Shown: positions 50,101 through 63,492 of the stretch, piece by piece
How positions within the stretch are numbered: the first letter of the stretch is position 1
Layout of the letters: each line of letters begins with the position of its first letter
Assembly: GCA_003254905.1 (NCBI GenBank)
Contig: QANU01074441.1
Span: forward strand, 1 to 64,000
Reading direction: 5' to 3'
Length of the DNA stretch: 64,000 bases
DNA from: Nissolia schottii
Lineage: Eukaryota; Streptophyta; Magnoliopsida; Fabales; Fabaceae
Notes under the pieces: model-generated
Database searches by the model: none
What the model was told of the DNA's origin: nothing
The model's input: the letters and a program-made list of their open reading frames with translations, nothing else
Made by a program: the position numbers and the translations under genes

Positions 50101-53100
50101 TACCTGGATGCTGCAATCACGTTCTCCATAGTGAACAACATTACCAAACTTATCTGCAAGAACCTGTAAAGCCACAAAACAGAGGGATCGATGAATTAGA
50201 CATGAACAACATGAGTTAAACTATAAAGTGGATTCAGAAATTGAAATAAAGAAAAGTAAAGTACATAGCATTTATTATTTATAAATGCAAGCCATCATTA
50301 ACAATCATAAAAGAAGTATTAAGCTGCAAGTGCTTCAGTAAGATTTAGGCATTTAATAAATTAATTTCTTAATATGTTTTTCAAACACGCAGGTGATGGA
50401 TCAAAGCAAACCACCCAAGAAAACTAGAAATTTGTTGAACCAATTGTAAGACCGTCCATTTTAGTTTATACCTTTTCCTTTATTGGAATAATAGCATCAA
50501 TTAGGAAAGTTAAGTTTCTATGGCAGTGTCTATGAGACAACCAGGATATTTGTATTTGATGAAAGGGCATCGCACAAATGCAAAAGTTCAAGGGCGACCT
50601 TCTTATGTAATCCTCAGTGCCTACTTGAATGCCTCCCCAAGATCCAAGTGTTCTCCTAATCCCCAGGATTCAATCAAATTATGGACTTCGACAAGGGGGG
50701 GGTTGGGGGATAACATTACCTGGAACTCAATGTGCCTAGGATTTTGAATGTACTTCTCCAAATAAACCCCATCATTTCCAAAGGCGGCGGCAGCCTCACT
50801 CTTAGCTTGCTGCAAAGAAATGAAATTGAAAAAAAAAAAAAAAAGGAATCAACAAAAATGCATATACCTATGGTATAAAATCAACAATTAAATAACATCA
50901 TCTCCCTTCCATCCTAAATTATATTGGTCTGGCCCTAAATCTTGCTTATGCTGCAGAGATGGTTTCATGGCATAAAAATTATTGGTACATACAAGCTGCA
51001 GGAAACCTTGTCCTATCTGTTGGCCCCAGTCACATCTCTAAGAACAGTTGATCCACTTCTTTATTAAAAATAGATATGCTTAAAAAAGGTATACACAAAG
51101 CGCACCCATATCATGTTTCGTTCAATTTCTTGTTTTAATCTGATCATATGCGAATTTGTTAAGTGTGGCTTCTATATTTAGATTACGATTGTACAGGTTG
51201 CCCCGTGCAGGTGCACCTTTTGCCTACAGCTGTTATCAAACTTAGAAAGTAAATTAGTTAAAAATGTAAATTTTTTAGCAGTATGGACAACATAACAGGA
51301 ACTTCTATACTTGGGGAAATACCTGTAACAACTTCACAAACTCATCAGGTTCTTTAGCAAGTCGCATGCCACGTCCTCCACCACCTGCTGTTGCCTAAGA
51401 AACACAGTAAGTTTGCCAGCAAACATAAGTTAGATAAAGAAGAATGTCCATGGCCCATTTAATCAGTTTTAATCATAATCAAATGGTTCATGAAGAAAAC
51501 TATATTGCCCACTAATAAATAATTCTTTTCAAAAAATCGCAAACTGAATAAAAATTGAGTACTATGCCAAACCACAAAAAAATGTCAGTTTCACACATTC
51601 CAAATGATAAACACCCTGTATACATCACCTACACCACCACCACAGACATGGGCTGCGACTAGTTATGCTGGTCTAATTAATTTAACTGAAACCTACACCA
51701 GCCTCAAGTTTTACAAAGAAAAGGATGGCTTACATCCCACAGCAATCCTCAGTTTACAATTTTTAATGTCACCGCAAAGAATGGATGGGCTAGCTAAGCA
51801 AGTAAAATTGGTAATATATTTTAACTGAAAGCAATAATTGTGAATACAAACTCCTCCTCCCGTTATTACTTTTCCCCGGAAAGTATACACAAGTATACAG
51901 TTTAAACATTGGATATATACGTGTGGAATTATCTATGTCAACCAGATAAACTGGTATCCAATTCAAATAGGCACAGGGCTACAGACATAGAACCAAAGTG
52001 CAACCTACCTTGATCATAACAGGGAAACCAATCTCATTTGCCAGCCGGATAGCTTCTTCTGTGGTCTGTTACAATGATTCTTTTCATGAAACTGATGCCA
52101 TAGAAGCTGAATTGACCTCCAACTTTTATAGAAAGGTATCTGAAGCTATTTACATAGCTGAATCGACTTTAAAAAATACCTGTAAAAGCCCATCACTTCC
52201 TGGAACAGTAGGAACCCCTGCTTTCTTCATTGTGTCTCTGGCAGTTGATTTGTCGCCCATAACCCGGATACTATCAGGCTAAAAATTTGATAGTCAATGC
52301 AAATGTTACAAACTCGCAAGTAACTGTAAAGCTTCAAATCAGGCCAGGCAAAACACAATGAGCAAACAGACCATTCCACAAACTGCACAGTATACTCACA
52401 TTAGGCCCAATAAAATTGATTCCATGTTCTCTGCACATTTCAACAAACACTGCATTCTCAGCAAGAAAACCATATCCAGGATGCAACATAGTGCACTTGC
52501 GGCTAATAGCAGCAGACAGAACATTGGGGATCAGCAAGTACCTGCACATAAAAAGAGACAACTTAACAAATTGCATTAACCAAAAGTACACACATATTAT
52601 AAATACATGAAACTAGGGTTTTTTTCACTAGGTAAAGCCGACTACATGGATCAAACGACATTATTGCGTCCCATCATACAAATGTGCATTATGAAATTAT
52701 GTATTAAGAGGCAAAGTAAATAATCAAAATAATGGAAATTGCCAAGGATACATGATTGAATAGGCAATGTGAAACTTACGATTGGCTGCTCGGCGCTTCG
52801 CCAATGCAAACTGCTTCATCGGCCAATTTGACATGAAGTGCGTCCTTGTCTATGGTTGAGTACACAGCCACACAAGGTATCCCCAACTCATGAGCCGTGC
52901 GAATCACTCGAACCGCAATCTCACCTCGATTCGCGACCAGGATCTTATCACCCCGGCAGGTAGCATGGAGAGCCCCAGAACGCGCTTTGTGTTTACGAGC
53001 GAGCTTATGGGTTTGAACTGTTTGCTTAGGGAAACTCAACTTATTTGCAGTTAAGAAACTGCATTGGGAACTCTTAATTCCTCCTCCTCCTCTAGCACTC

Positions 53101-53301
53101 GTCCCCGCAAATAAGCCCTTTTTTATGGTTTTCATTTCAGATCAGATTCAGATTTAAAATAACGAAGCGTTATTAATTAACTAATCATCAATTTATATTA
53201 GTTTAGTAATTGAAATTGAAAATTGGAAAGGAATGGGTGCTTACTGCGACGGGAACTGGAGGCGAGCTAACAGACTTGCAAGCTGCCATTGTGGCCTCCA
53301 T
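47179..53301 (-). CDS. CAC2: Biotin carboxylase subunit of plastid acetyl-CoA carboxylase
   Basis: Sixteen exons, in order 53245-53301, 52780-53117, 52400-52541, 52180-52278, 52009-52065, 51323-51394, 50720-50809, 50104-50163, 49322-49507, 49121-49213, 48974-49055, 48598-48704, 48242-48317, 47989-48035, 47811-47873 and 47179-47238, give 542 residues. The enzyme carboxylates biotin on BCCP with ATP and bicarbonate, the first half-reaction of plastid fatty-acid synthesis. The first 70 or so residues form a Ser/Arg-rich chloroplast transit peptide. Then come [28 protein letters not shown], the ATP-grasp loop [13 protein letters not shown] and [14 protein letters not shown] with the catalytic Glu and Arg. 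The start ATG (53301) matches the [11 protein letters not shown] of soybean accC known to me. The intron 1 acceptor is purine-rich and uncertain. Exon phases elsewhere agree throughout. Confidence 0.93.
49655..49859. repeat. Two-copy tandem duplication (about 103 bp) in a biotin carboxylase intron
   Basis: Units starting CTATAAAATAA at 49655 and 49758 both continue through GAAGTTAC-like, TTAATTACAGC and GTGCAGAGTGGTAAAAAAGAGG blocks. They differ at several positions, so the duplication is not very recent. It lies between exons 8 and 9. Confidence 0.85.
52626..52675 (-). mobile_element. Short RTE LINE 3'-end relic in biotin carboxylase intron 2
   Basis: CACTAGGTAAAGCCGACTAC, then ATGGATCAAACGACATTATTG, resembles the 3' end of the LINE in the RPN13 intron (GGTGTGGTTGGCTACATGGA, GATGACACCATAGTGCTC). 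Only about 50 bases are recognisable. Confidence 0.55.
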
Positions 53302-55883
53302 TTTCCTGTAACGAACAAAAAAACAAAAAGGAACGAAGGAAAATAAATAAGAGAACTATAGATAATGCTGCTTGCTTGCTTGCTTGCTAGTATTAATTCA
53401 TATTGAGATTGTGATTGAATTGAGCATAGTGTGTGAATGAATGAAATGATTAAAATGCAGTTACCTATGAGTATGTTGAAGTGTGAGAGAAGGTAAGGTT
53501 AGGTTAGGTTAGTGAGAAGAGTAATTTAGAATTTGGTGTCGATGGAAACGAGGGAGGGAGGCAAATTGAAAGCTCCGCCCAAATCTAAAATGTAGATGAG
53601 TTGTTGTTGTGTTGGACGGGGAGAGTGTGCACACCGTTCTTATGAAACAGTGCAGTTGGAATGCAAGTGGGCCCATCACACTTGGGTTAAAGTTTGACGG
53701 TTTGTCTTAATATTTTTATTTTCATATTAATTTGATTTTAAAAAATAAAACATCAATCAATTTAATTTTAGCAGTTTAAAATTTAGCATTATTTTAATTT
53801 AATTATTAAATTTTTACTAGTCAATCTTATTTGATCTCAAAATTTTAAATTTTATGACCAAATTCTTTTTTTTTAAGATCAAATTAATGTTAAAAAAATA
53901 TTAAAACTAAATTGATGTTAAAAAGAATTTTAATATCAAATTAATTTTAATATAAAAATTTTAAGACCAAATTTTTTATTTACGCTTCAATTATCAATTA
54001 ATTAGGAGGTGCTTCTTAAAAGAAATTATATTATTTTTCTTAAAAACATAAAACTAGTTATGTTTAGATACAAAGTTTATTTAGTTTAAGATATAATACT
54101 GTAAAAAAATTTACTTTGAATAAGCTTTTACGTTATAAAAAATTCCTTTTTTTAAGATCAAAATTGTAAATTTTAAGTAGAGCAATGCTTGGGAGACTTA
54201 ACAAATCAACTTTCACAATTTGATGAATGATACTTAACATTTTATTTTCTATTTTGTGACATTCATCAAAGTGTGTAGGTTGATATGTTATATCTGTCAA
54301 GCAAGAACTAAACATCTATTTTAGAGATTTTGCATTTTTTCAATATATATTTACGCATGTTTCAAATGTAGGACTGTCAAAATAAGTCCAACCCGCAAGT
54401 TCGGCCCTTTACCCTGTTAAATGGACGAATTAAACGTATAAAACCTGGCCCACAAAGAGTAAAATACTTGCTTTACCAGCCTCGTTTAACCCTAGCCAAA
54501 TTGACATGTTTATGTTAAAATAGACATAACTCGATGACTAATCCTTTTACCCGCATTAAATTAATAGATAAAACATATAAAACTCAATTCACAAATAAAA
54601 AAAAGTCATTTAACCTACGAGTTAAACAGGTCAAGCTGACCCATTTGATAAACCTACTCAAAGGATGGTACTTGCAAAAACAACTTTTTCATTCGGAGAA
54701 ATACAAAGTTTGGCATCCCATTATCATGCGTGAATTAAGTTTAAATTAAAGTAACGCGAATTAACATTCAGTGGCTACTCAGATGAAGTGAGAAATTAGT
54801 GACTAGAACGTGCATTCTTTTGTAGAGGAGAAATTATGATATACGGAGTGGCAGTATCAGCGTTGGTCAACCACGTAACAGCCCTTAAGAAATCCCGCAA
54901 GTGCTTAGTGCATTTACTCGCCTTTTTTACTTTGGATTCACAAGATTCCAAAACATACAATGTGACGTTATCAATATTTTCTCTTCAACGAAAACAGGTG
55001 TATTCTATTTATATTTGCCTCTTGATGTGAACAAATGCTACACCTGTGCGTCTGTTCATATATGTGATCAAAATGATGCTCTAGTAAAATTAACAAGTTT
55101 AGTTTTTGCCTTATAAAACTCTTTCGAGCCAGAATGATTAGAATCCAATTAAATCCGATCGTTATGGTGTAGCTAAAAGAGTACCCATGCCCTACCTATA
55201 CGCATTTTATAACACCGAAATCACAGTTTCGAGAGTTCACCAACAATGACTAGCTGATTAAAATGAAGGGCTAGATATCACAGTATTCATATGTTACCGA
55301 TTGAAATCCTTTACCATAATAAGGATCTAATTCGATCAGCCAATGATTTAAATGCGGCCGTGCATGGTTTCAACTCAAGATTGATACTGGTGCCATCAAT
55401 TTCCTAAACAGTTAAACATCTGATACTTCCACTCCATAACCATGCAAATTCAAATGAAAACAGAATATAGAATAATGAATGGCTTATAATAAATTCAAAA
55501 TTTCTACTTAAAATTGTTCATCAATTACAGATCAAAATGACTCATCAACCAATTAATTTCTTCGCCACCCCACTCCCCAAGCCCCAAGGCAGACAAGGGG
55601 TTCTGGAGGTAGACTAGCAGGCAAAATATGCTACCTCTTTCAACTAGATGAATCCATATGTCAAAAACATATCACACTAGGCCTTACTACTATCTGGATT
55701 TTTCTGAGACTCTCTACAACCACCGGTGACTGTTTACAACGTGCAATAAAATTGAATAGAACATATTTACAAGGAAAAGCTAAAGCGAATGAATTTTGCG
55801 CACCCAGAAAGATGGGTTGTGATGATATACTTTCTGCCAGCCAGAATAACCATAGATGTAGCAAATGGCCTGCAGACAAGAAG
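53302..55883. other. Upstream region of the biotin carboxylase gene and spacer to HEN2
   Basis: The first 350 bases should hold the leader and promoter of the biotin carboxylase gene and include a (GCTT)n run near 53370-53388. The rest is AT-rich. About 54360-54680 contains CAACCCG and GGCCC-type motifs resembling a dispersed repeat. No gene was recognised. Confidence 0.5.
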
Positions 55884-58800
55884 TCAAAGATACAGAGAAT
55901 TTGCAAACATGATACCTCGGCGGAGGCTTTCGCTTGCTGCTGCAAATTTCTTCTCCAAGTCAACCTCCCCAACTGCATTAGCAGCAGCACACAACTGGAA
56001 AGAGGCAAGATAATCAGAACACTGAAAAATCAATATCACTATATTATTTAACTTTGGTTCCAAACATTGAATCAGACCAAAAATGTGTCATAGAGATAAC
56101 TAGGAAACAATCAAGCATACTTACTGTTTATTGAATATTTTGCAACATATGAAGAACTGAGCTGGGGCAACTGATGTTTGTCCCAAATAATTGTTATATC
56201 AACATGGGTTACCTTCAGGCTATAGATAATTAATTACTTTCAAAACCTTAAAGGATGAATAGGAGATTTTTCCAATATTAAAATCAATTGCCAAAGTACA
56301 ACTAAGCCACTTATACTGTGACAGCCATTGGCAAAAACCATTGTGAATTCAATTTCGGAAAATCAAACACCTCAAACTTCAAACACATCAAATATTCCAT
56401 CTTAATGCAATTAAGTTACAATATCTGATCATAAATGTAACTATCTAGAAATACAAACTCATTGAGTAAAGTTCCATAGATTCCCAACTTAACCACATTT
56501 ACTAGCTCTTTTACTATTCTTAGCAAAAGAACAGTCTATTAGCAACATGTGAGAAGTTTTAAGCAAGCCAATTGTCAAATTTGAACCCACATAGTTATTT
56601 GCTAGAGGGTGGGCAATTGTTTACCTGATTCAAAAATTCATCAAGCCTTCTCGCACTCCTAATGATACTGCCCTCAAATATGTCAGTCATTTGTATAACC
56701 TCTCCAAAAGTTGCTCCCTGGGAGAAAAATTTGAAAATAGAGACAAGTATATACTTTAAAACAAGCAATTAAATCATCCCTTCCACTATTTCTGTTCCTT
56801 GCTTCACTTTCCTTTCACTAAGCAGAAAGATGACCAACTACAGTTCACAACTTCCCATCCCGAATTTGATTACTAAAACAAACCATGTATAATTAGAATT
56901 ATTAAATACAGTGATTTCTCCAGTTGAAGCAGCAATTTAAGCAATTTGTAGTTTTGAAGTAGTCTTCCCAAATAAAAAAGCAGATTAAAAAATATAATAG
57001 TAACACTAACAACTAATACTCCAGCAATACAAACTTTATAATAGAAATCAAGCAAATGACATAAAAATAGCCAAGGCAATTCAAGCAGTAAATATGATAT
57101 AACTAACCTTTGACCAAGAGTATATCACATCCATCAAGTATGGCCTTACTGTTGACTCCACGTACTCATTCACATTTATCTCTAATTTGCATTCATGTTG
57201 TATCTGTTACCAAAGAATGATCCAATTTATAATTTAATTCACAAACTCAGAAGGAATATAAAAAAACACATGTCAAATGATTATAAAAAGACCCAAAAAA
57301 AAAAAAAAAAAAAAACCTCTGCTATCCTTCTTGCACTGTCTTGAAGCTGTTGTAGAGGTCTAGCAAGCTCTGTCCTCAGTTGTATCTGCTCATTTGATTT
57401 ATCTCCTGGTATAAAACAACTTGCAAGGGCAGCAACTTGGTGGTGGTCAATATCATTAAAAGTACCTGAAGGGGAAGGGAGAATGAAGGGGAGAAAAAGA
57501 AATCAGATTATGAAACTTAATGCACTATAGACAACACAAAGATCAACATGGAGTAAAGAAATGCATGTTGATTTACCATTAAACATTAATTCAGTGACAA
57601 GGAGTTCGTCGCCTGTGTCAATCAAGCAGGCTGCACGTCCCTTCAACTGAACTACACCATCAGCATCAATATGACCAAGCTTCTTTAAAACTCGCGACCG
57701 ATTCCTCAATTCTTCTCGAAATTTTTGTAGCTAAAAATTAATATCACTAGTTTCAGTAACTACTGAATCCATCAAAACGAAGAAGAAAACATGCAAGAAA
57801 GTTTAGGGAAAAAATAAATGAGCACAGTTATCTGCAGTCCGCCATCAAGCACTCAATACTTGATGAACAAAATTGCAATATTAACATCCCTTCAACTATT
57901 AATTCATATGGGTCATGCATAGCAGACACTGTCTTGAATACCATTCAGTTCCAAACTTCCAAGATGTGATCAAATTTAATTTAATAATTAAATATAGCAG
58001 ACAAAGAAGCCTCAGCAAATTCAGTACCTGGGAATCCCGCATTTTTGTCTTCAACTGCTGAATTTCATGATTTACTTCTGCTTTCCTCTGAAAGCATTTA
58101 ATTTGATCCACATCTTGATGCTAACTTGCAGCAAAGTATTAAAGAAAAACTCAAACCGCAGGAACTTCGGATTTATAATTTACAGAATATGGACCACAGA
58201 GTTCAGTTTAACAAACCTTATGCACCGGATGAGCAAACAACTTCTTCTCAAGTTCCTCTATTTGATTTACAAGCTCAACTATCTCTGAATCTCGTATATC
58301 CATGTCCTGACAATTATTAATCAAGAACGTGATAATTTGCTAAAAGAATCTTGTTCACCTAATAGCATGAGAACGAGAAAGAAAGAGAGAAATTCCAATA
58401 TAGAAAACAATGAAGAGTAGAAAACATGATACAGTAAGGCCATTCAGGGTTTTAGGTATGCAATGCAAATATTTAAAAATAACCTATAAGGAAAGTGCAT
58501 AATGCCACTGATAAAAAAAAAATAGTTCAAGATGTCATCACATAATTTAAGTAAATGCCATATCCCATGGTGTTTGCAGGTGAAACCAAAAAATAAAAAA
58601 TAAAAAATTCTAGTGCAGTCAACCCCTAATTCTGATCTCAAATGTTGCAGATTTTATGTCTCATTCTATTGATAGTGATAGACAGGCAAAAACCAGCAAC
58701 TTCAGATAGCTAAGCATGGAAAATACTTACCTTTACAGGGTTAAGCTTTGGAAGACCTTGAGGAAAACGATTGCCCAGCTCCTGTACAGCAAGCAGTATA

Positions 58801-61800
58801 CTTTGCCTTGCTTCCAAGGGCCGAAGATCAGGAGGTATATATATCCTCAGTTTACTAAGAGCAGAGATTAGTGGCAATTGAACAGGGACCTATTGTGAAA
58901 GGAAGCAGTCAATATAAAGTAAACAAGTTTTTCAGATACATGACGTTCGATTCAACGAGCTAAGAAAAAGGTAATGTAACTGTTTCAAGCATGAACATAC
59001 CACATGCATTTCACCTTTTTCCCCAGGGCGGGGTGGACATGGTTTTGGCCGTGAGCTATTTTCATTTGAACTTGGTGAACAATGAAGTAAAGTATCAACT
59101 ATATAACCACCACTAGAAGGTTTCTTAACAACATTGACAACAACACCCCAGCTCCAATCAGTTCCACCTTCTCTTACTCTGATCTACAAGTAGAAATTTC
59201 CATATCAGTAAAGTCTGACAAAAAGAGAAGCAGAAGAAGACATGTTAAAAACACAAAAATCAAAATGTGATATAAAAAAAATGCAGGCAAAGACTTAAAG
59301 GGAAAAAGAAACAAACAAATGCCATAAATTTTAAACATACAAGTCAACACATCATAATCTAATTTCCAAACTGGTGCTTGCAAATTACAATTAGAGATTT
59401 GAAAAATTAATCCAAGCTGATAATCATGCTGATGTGAAAATATCATTTACTTACCAACCGACCAGGGACAAGAAAATAAAGAATCATTTCAGGCCTTATA
59501 ATTTGTGCCATCAGCTTCTTCTCAAGCTGTGCAATTTCCAGTTTTAGCTTGTGATATTCAGACACTTCAGCCTACATAAATTATAAGTTATAATAAATCA
59601 ATAAACTAACCAAATACAGAACATGTAATTTCGAAAACAAACCAAGGACAATCAAACAAATATTACCTCCCCTGAAGCATCAAGCAAAGCTACCTCCTGC
59701 TCCAACTTTGACACCCTATTCCCCATATCAGGTAAAGCCTGCACAAGAGTGGTGGGTCCGTAAGTTATAGATCATAATACATAAAATGTGGATTAGATGT
59801 TGAAAGAAATGGTTCAGTAGAAACCTTTTCATACTGAAATTGATGAAATGAATTTCTTATGACATGTTCAGCAGTGAACTGGCCTTCTGCACGGCTCATC
59901 AAATTTAAAATTGAGTAGTAGCTAAGCCTGAAAGTACTAACTAAAGGAGCAGGTTTACCCAAAACCATATCCTTGAGGTTATTCATTTCCATCTGCACAA
60001 AATAATTGCATAAATATTGAGCTGGTTAATGAAAAACCAATTGGTTTTCAAGATTCCAGCACGCACTTAAACAAGAGACTGTGCTCAAGATAGATATGGA
60101 CAGAATATGAAAAAATATACAGCATACAACTTATAGTTTCACAAGTCACACCCCTACCTCATGAGTCATGATGGAGATACCATCAAAATAAATAAGTTTA
60201 CATAACTACATATATATAGGGGTTTGCTATCCTCCACAAGCTCATGTGGATGTTAGCATCCTCCTCATGAGTTGTCATTTATCAATGGCGACAGCTAACC
60301 ACCACGGTCAACGATAGCATAGCAATGCCCACAACTCAGCGACGCTCATGCACCTCCAATGACAACACTGCGACACCGAAATCACAATCGCCGGCAACCC
60401 ACGGCAATGACTACGACATCATGGCAGAGCTTGACAGTTACAAATGACAGCGAACGTGCAGCAGCCATTTTCCAATGAGCTGCTGCAGCGAGACTGATGT
60501 TAGCCCCTGGTTCCTCTTTCTGTTCCTGTTCTACGTTTTCCCTTTTTTATTTTTTTCCTACATCTTTTTTCCTAAATTGTTTTTTTTTTTTTGAGCAAGA
60601 ACTTGAGATTCAGGGTGTGATTGCTGATGTCTTTTTTTAAAATTTTGGTGTGTTATGGCCACAATCATACATGAGGTGAGATAGTTTGAACAGAGATACC
60701 AAATTTTTTTTAGTCAAACTTCAATGTCTTGCATATTTTCTTCCAATTTTTTTGCCCTCGTTGTTCTGCTGCTCCTGTTGTCCAAAAATTGTGAATGATA
60801 AAGGACAAAGGAGCACAGGACTAATAATAATCTGACTGAATGTGATATTTAAGAGCTATATATTCATTGTTATATTGTAGAAATAGCACGTGATACTGCT
60901 TTTTTGTGCTAATGAGGAACCAATTTGAGCATCTAATATATACAAACAATTAATTCATGCTGCAACATTGAATTATGGCTGTTTATGTGTGTGAAGAGAA
61001 ATGATCTCAGGTGGGGAATGTATGAAGTAGTAACTAGAAAAGGTACAGTGTGGTCTTGGTATGATGTGGGCGCATGAGTGGAGAGTGGGTGGAGAGAGAA
61101 AACGTGAGAGAGCAAACCGGCTGGTCAGGCGCGTGATGGTAGGAGAGAGAAAATGAAAGAATGAAGAAGTTAATTTAATAATCAATGAAAGGACAATAAA
61201 ATTGCCAAACTGTGTGTGTTGTGTTCTACATGTTCTGTTTAGATCAATAAGGGCAACCTACGTTATGGCCTAAACAACATTAAACAAGAGCAATTGTATA
61301 TAATTTCAGCATACTGCATGGGAAGTAGATATATAAATTAAATTTTTGGGGTTTGGGCATCAACAGATACCACAAGGATAAATTAAGAATGAAGGAATCA
61401 CATAGTCAATGGAGAAGACATCCAATTGCAGAAATGAGTAATACAAGAAAGCTCACAAATTTATGCCACAGAAAACATAACTGACAGGTAGTAGACTCAC
61501 TTGCTCATCAATCATTATGATACAAATTCCACGCTCATCCTTGCCACGACGGCCAGCCCTTCCACTCATCTACATGTACCAAAGCATTAATAATGAAGCA
61601 TGAAAGGTAATACGTTAATAGTTTGAATAAATCCTCCCTAGCCATCACCCTCCCCCCAAAACAAAATATCCCTCACCTGTATATATTCACCAGATCCGAT
61701 ATATCGGTGACTATCACCATCCCACTTCTTAACAGCTGTGAACACAACAGTTTTTGCTGGCATATTTAAACCCATTGCAAACTGTAGAAAAAGTGCATAT

Positions 61801-63424
61801 GAGACTGTAACAACTGGTATCCCGGAGATAATTAACTGAATTTATTTGCTGAATTTTATTGATAATACCAGTAATTCCAGAGGGGAATTTCCTGGTTAAA
61901 GGATTACAATTAGAATGCAGATGAGAAAAAGGTTCTGGGATTAAAGGTTCCCTNAGAAGCTCGACCAATTCTTTGATAACAGGAAGAAGGCCAGAATGAT
62001 GGACAGCAATCCCTCGCTGAAGGAGTGGAAGCATTGACTCAATAGCAGGTAAGCTCCTGTCTTCTTCATTCAAGCAAAGCACTGCATTGCGAAAAATATG
62101 TTCCACAGTATCCTTCTCCTCTTGGGTATTGAAGTCAAGCTTGGACATGGACATTGCATGCTGCTCACACTCTCTTCTGCTGAAGCTAAAGATGATAACA
62201 GGTTGGAATTTCCTTTCCATGATCATCTGAAAATAAAGAAAAACTCTCATTCAATCACTAACAACATAAAGTGCCATTTGCAATCATATCACGTGGCCAC
62301 ACTCTATGGTATCAAACAAAAATTCTAATTTAATCACTGGCAAAACTAACTCATCAAGTGTTCTAAGAACCCTGAAAAATCATCAGTAACATTAAAGAAG
62401 GGCTGACCTTGACAATCTTGAATATGTCGGAACCGCCTGATCCTCCTTTCCCATGTTTGCCATTGGATTTAGGGCCCCTGCTCCCTTCACCCACTTTCTG
62501 CTTGGCAAAACTGTCCTGCAGCTTCATGAAACTTTCCTCCCTGAACTGCTCATTCTCATCAACAACCAAGTACAACCCACTACCCCCCATGGGGAAAACA
62601 TAGTGCTGCAAAGGCGTGGGCCTGAAATCAGTGTACACAACATGACAAGGCTGCTTGTGAATATTACAAATCCACTCCGCAAACTCGGTGGCATTCGACA
62701 TAGTAGCCGAAAGAAAAACCATCTTAATAGCAGGTGGCAAAAAGATAATACTTTCTTCCCAAACAACACCCCTCTCACGATCCTTCATGTAATGAATCTC
62801 ATCAAAGATAACCCAAGCAACCTCTTTCAAAACCTCAGAGCCCCTATAAAGCATACCCCTCAGAATCTCAGTGGTCATAACAAGACACGTGGCGTTAGGG
62901 GATAGGGTAACATCACCAGTCATGAGGCCAACGTCCTGGAACTCCTGGCTGAGCTCGCGGTACTTCTGGTTGCTGAGGGCCTTGAGAGGGGAAGTGTAGA
63001 TGACCCGCTGCTTGTCCCTGAAGGACATGGCGATGGCGTACTCGGCGACGGCGGTTTTGCCGGCGGAGGTGTGGGCGGAGACGAGGACGGACTCGTTGCG
63101 CTCGAGGCAGGCGACGGAGACGCGCTGGAAGGGGTCGAGGGAGAAGGGGTAGGTCTTGGCCATGGCGCCGTTGTAGAGAGGGTTGGAGAGTGTGCCGTTA
63201 AGGGACTCATCCTTCGTGGATTCGTAGCCGCTGGGGACTGCGACTTCGTGGACGCAGGTTCGTGCGGCGCTGCGAGGTTTCTTCGGGGTTGGGTTTGGGC
63301 ACTTCGGAGGTTCGGGTTCGGGTTCGAATGGTTGGGTTGGGTTGTTGACTTCACTTACTTGGGAATCTTCTTCTGGTTGTTTTCGCTTTCCCGGTGTCGG
63401 AGAATCCTTCACCTCATCCTCCAT
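55884..63424 (-). CDS. HEN2: HEN2/MTR4-type nuclear exosome RNA helicase (Ski2-like DExH), interrupted by an assembly gap
   Basis: Sixteen exons: 62408-63424, 61955-62226 (truncated at the gap), 61677-61781, 61501-61569, 59825-59992, 59667-59738, 59455-59571, 59001-59183, 58731-58889, 58217-58306, 58028-58120, 57577-57730, 57317-57465, 57108-57203, 56625-56717 and 55884-55994. They encode 982 visible residues; about 996 are expected, like Arabidopsis HEN2 (At2g06990). HEN2 is a nucleoplasmic 3'-5' RNA helicase feeding the exosome. Seen motifs are AHTSAGKT (I), DEIH (II), SAT (III), HHSG and [13 protein letters not shown] (VI), then a short arch-like insertion ([23 protein letters not shown]) and a C-terminal helical domain ending [10 protein letters not shown]. 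Sequence between VIKELVELL and [10 protein letters not shown] is missing at the N at 61954. MTR4 is the alternative family member, but the arch and N-terminus fit HEN2 better. Confidence 0.92.
59993..61500. other. Long HEN2 intron 4 with a GC-richer patch
   Basis: This 1.5-kb intron is about five times longer than its neighbours. From about 60225 to 60510 it turns GC-rich (CCACCACGGTCAACG, CGGCAACCCACGGCAATG) and is preceded by a short potential hairpin, CCTCCACAAGCTCATGTGGA. It may contain an unclassified insertion. No coding frame was recognised. Confidence 0.4.
61954..61954. other. Ambiguous base, probable collapsed assembly gap in HEN2 exon 2
   Basis: The only N in the window sits between GAGCTTCT and AGGGAACC on the minus strand. 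The HEN2 sequence expected next, about 14 residues up to ALFATET, and a donor site are absent, while both flanks are sound. Confidence 0.75.
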
Positions 63425-63483
63425 TTTTCTTCACTCAGCTCAGCTCAGCTCAGCAGCTACTGCAACCAGTTCGGACACCAGAA

Positions 63484-63492
63484 AAACCCTAA
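63484..63492 (+). promoter_or_regulatory. Telo-box AAACCCTAA upstream of HEN2
   Basis: An exact AAACCCTAA lies 60 bases upstream of the HEN2 start codon, on the strand opposite to the gene. In plants this motif near transcription starts is associated with genes for ribosome production and RNA processing. Confidence 0.5.

Noticed and set aside
50520-50747. Plus-strand frame opposite biotin carboxylase exon 7 and its intron
   Set aside because: Part is the complement of the exon; the remainder shows no known protein.
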